Assembly (NCBI RefSeq): GCF_002161065.1 | Contig: NZ_NFLV01000026.1 | Location: forward strand, 1-48,940 | Length of the DNA: 48,940 nucleotides | DNA from: Eubacterium sp. An11 | GTDB lineage: Bacteria; Bacillota; Clostridia; Lachnospirales; Lachnospiraceae | Reading direction: 5' to 3' | Part shown: in pieces, positions 47,927 through 48,940 of the stretch | Numbering within the stretch: the stretch's first letter is position 1 | Layout: every line of letters begins with the position of its first letter | Program-made: the position numbers and the translations under genes | The notes under the pieces: model-generated | What the model was told of the DNA's origin: nothing | The model's input: only the letters and a program-made list of their open reading frames with translations | The model's database searches: none

Positions 47927-48940
47927 CTACTTCTCCGCGATCTTCCTTGCCACATAGACGCCGCTGGCTGATGCATGGGACAGGGAGTGTGTCACACCGC
48001 TTCCGTCTCCGATCACATAGAACCCTTTGTGCGTCGTCTCCAGATTCTCATCCAGCTGCACTTCCATATTGTAGAACTTCACTTCCACACCATAGAGCAG
48101 CGTATCATCGTTTGCCGTTCCCGGCGCGATCTTATCGAGTGCATACACCATCTCAATGATACCGTCAAGGATACGTTTCGGCAGTACCAGACTCAGATCT
48201 CCGGGCTCCGCTGAAAGTGTAGGGCGCACAAATCCTTCTTCAATCCTCTTTGCCGTACTTCTTCTGCCGCGAATCAGATCGCCAAATCTCTGAACAAGCA
48301 CTCCGCCACCCAGCATATTGGAAAGCCGTGCAATGCTTTCGCCGTATCCGTTACTGTCTTTAAAAGGCTCGGAGAAATGCTTTTCCACCAGAAGGGCGAA
48401 GTTTGTATTCTCCGTCTGCTTTGCAGGATCCTCGTAGCTGTGTCCGTTTACCGTCACGATCCCATTGGTATTCTCATTTACGACGATACCGTAAGGATTC
48501 ATACAAAACGTCCTTACCTTATCCTCAAACTTTTCCGTGCGGTACACGATCTTGCTCTCATAGAGCTCATCGGTCAGGTGGGAGAAGATCACGGCAGGAA
48601 GTTCAACTCTCACGCCGAGATCCACCCGATTTGATTTTGTCGAGATGTCCAGCCTTTCACAGATTTTCTCCATCCATTTGCTTCCGCTCCTGCCTACTGA
48701 GACGATACACTGGTCACACTCATAACCCGTATCCCCGCATATCACCCGGTAACCGTCGCTGCTGGCCTCCAGATCATCCACAGAGCTGTTAAAATGAAAC
48801 TCAACCTTCTCTTTCAGTTCCGCGTACATATTTTCCAGCACGACATAATTGATGTCCGTACCCAGATGACGTACCGATGCATCCAGCAGTTTCAGTTTAT
48901 TTTGCATACACAGCTTTTTGAACTTCGTACCCGCAGTGGA
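47927..48940 (-). CDS. FAD-dependent oxidoreductase, partial (5' end beyond window)
   Basis: The frame stays open to the window edge (STAGTKFKKLC precedes MQNKLKLL), so the true start and the N-terminal FAD-binding GxGxxG motif lie outside. What is seen: 338 residues with a substrate-domain segment (SVGRSGSKWMEKICERL, VDLGVRVELPAVIF) and the C-terminal FAD-closing GFYVIGDGSGVTHSLSHASA motif. It matches the 'NAD(P)/FAD-dependent oxidoreductase' (BaiN/YhiN-neighbour, HI0933-like) group. Ends 147 bases after the flavin-protein promoter region. Confidence 0.85.
   Translation of the reverse strand, partial: STAGTKFKKLCMQNKLKLLDASVRHLGTDINYVVLENMYAELKEKVEFHFNSSVDDLEASSDGYRVICGDTGYECDQCIVSVGRSGSKWMEKICERLDISTKSNRVDLGVRVELPAVIFSHLTDELYESKIVYRTEKFEDKVRTFCMNPYGIVVNENTNGIVTVNGHSYEDPAKQTENTNFALLVEKHFSEPFKDSNGYGESIARLSNMLGGGVLVQRFGDLIRGRRSTAKRIEEGFVRPTLSAEPGDLSLVLPKRILDGIIEMVYALDKIAPGTANDDTLLYGVEVKFYNMEVQLDENLETTHKGFYVIGDGSGVTHSLSHASASGVYVARKIAEK

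Overview
This 48.9 kb window looks like a chromosome segment of a gut-type Firmicute of class Clostridia, most likely Lachnospiraceae. The basis is the mixed codon use, strong AGGAGG-type ribosome binding sites, TTGACA/TATAAT promoters, and families common in that group (hcp with an Fe-S partner, Bce-type and MacB-type ABC modules with their own two-component systems, TipA-like MerR, CD3324-type and XAT-type proteins). The species is not determinable from the sequence alone. No rRNA, tRNA or CRISPR array was seen.

Layout. 1-0.4 kb: the right end of an IS3-family element cuts into a response-regulator gene. 0.4-3.6 kb: AraC regulator, PHP phosphoesterase, PPC/DUF296 protein, XRE regulator. 3.6-5.4 kb: an AT-rich MFS efflux gene behind a 27-residue leader peptide with alternative hairpins. 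5.6-7.4 kb: P-loop kinase, a tiny holin-like type I toxin with a predicted antisense RNA, a 5'-truncated methyltransferase and DUF5655. 7.4-17.7 kb: a nitrosative-stress group (Crp/Fnr regulator, Fe-S protein, hcp) interrupted by an opposite-strand Bce-type peptide-sensing/efflux locus. An 800-base gap at 8.1-8.9 kb holds a strongly structured, unidentified element. 17.7-20.6 kb: an ABC-F gene with a roughly 620-nt leader that carries the same ACTCTGTACAA hairpin seen before the MFS gene, then a TipA-like MerR regulator. 20.8-24.7 kb: an AgrC/AgrA-like two-component operon with a PH-like protein, a DUF3267 metalloprotease-like protein and a small membrane protein; four direct repeats at 20-21-bp pitch lie upstream of the PH-like gene. 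24.9-26.7 kb: an intact IS3-family element that appears to split a terminator hairpin. 26.7-34.0 kb: ECF sigma/membrane/zinc-ribbon operon, then a flavodoxin-like gene, response regulator, kinase and a MacB-like ABC transporter. 34.1-37.0 kb: Vat-like acetyltransferase and a PadR/MATE efflux pair with twin perfect operators. 37.1-40.7 kb: small regulators, membrane proteins and decayed gene fragments. 40.8-45.3 kb: a complete beta-glucoside operon (antiterminator, PTS EIIBCA, 6-phospho-beta-glucosidase) with two RAT/terminator switches. 45.7-48.9 kb: a large serine recombinase lacking its catalytic domain, HxlR regulator, flavin-binding protein, and an FAD oxidoreductase running off the edge.

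How the genes work together. Much of the window is drug and envelope-stress response: MFS, ABC-F, Vat, MATE, two ABC exporters with dedicated two-component systems, and a TipA-like antibiotic sensor. Regulation is unusually visible in the DNA. The MFS and ABC-F genes share a leader-peptide plus hairpin design; the AgrC-like operon and the flavodoxin-led operon share a near-identical 70-bp promoter segment; and several regulators sit beside perfect palindromes that are probably their own operators.
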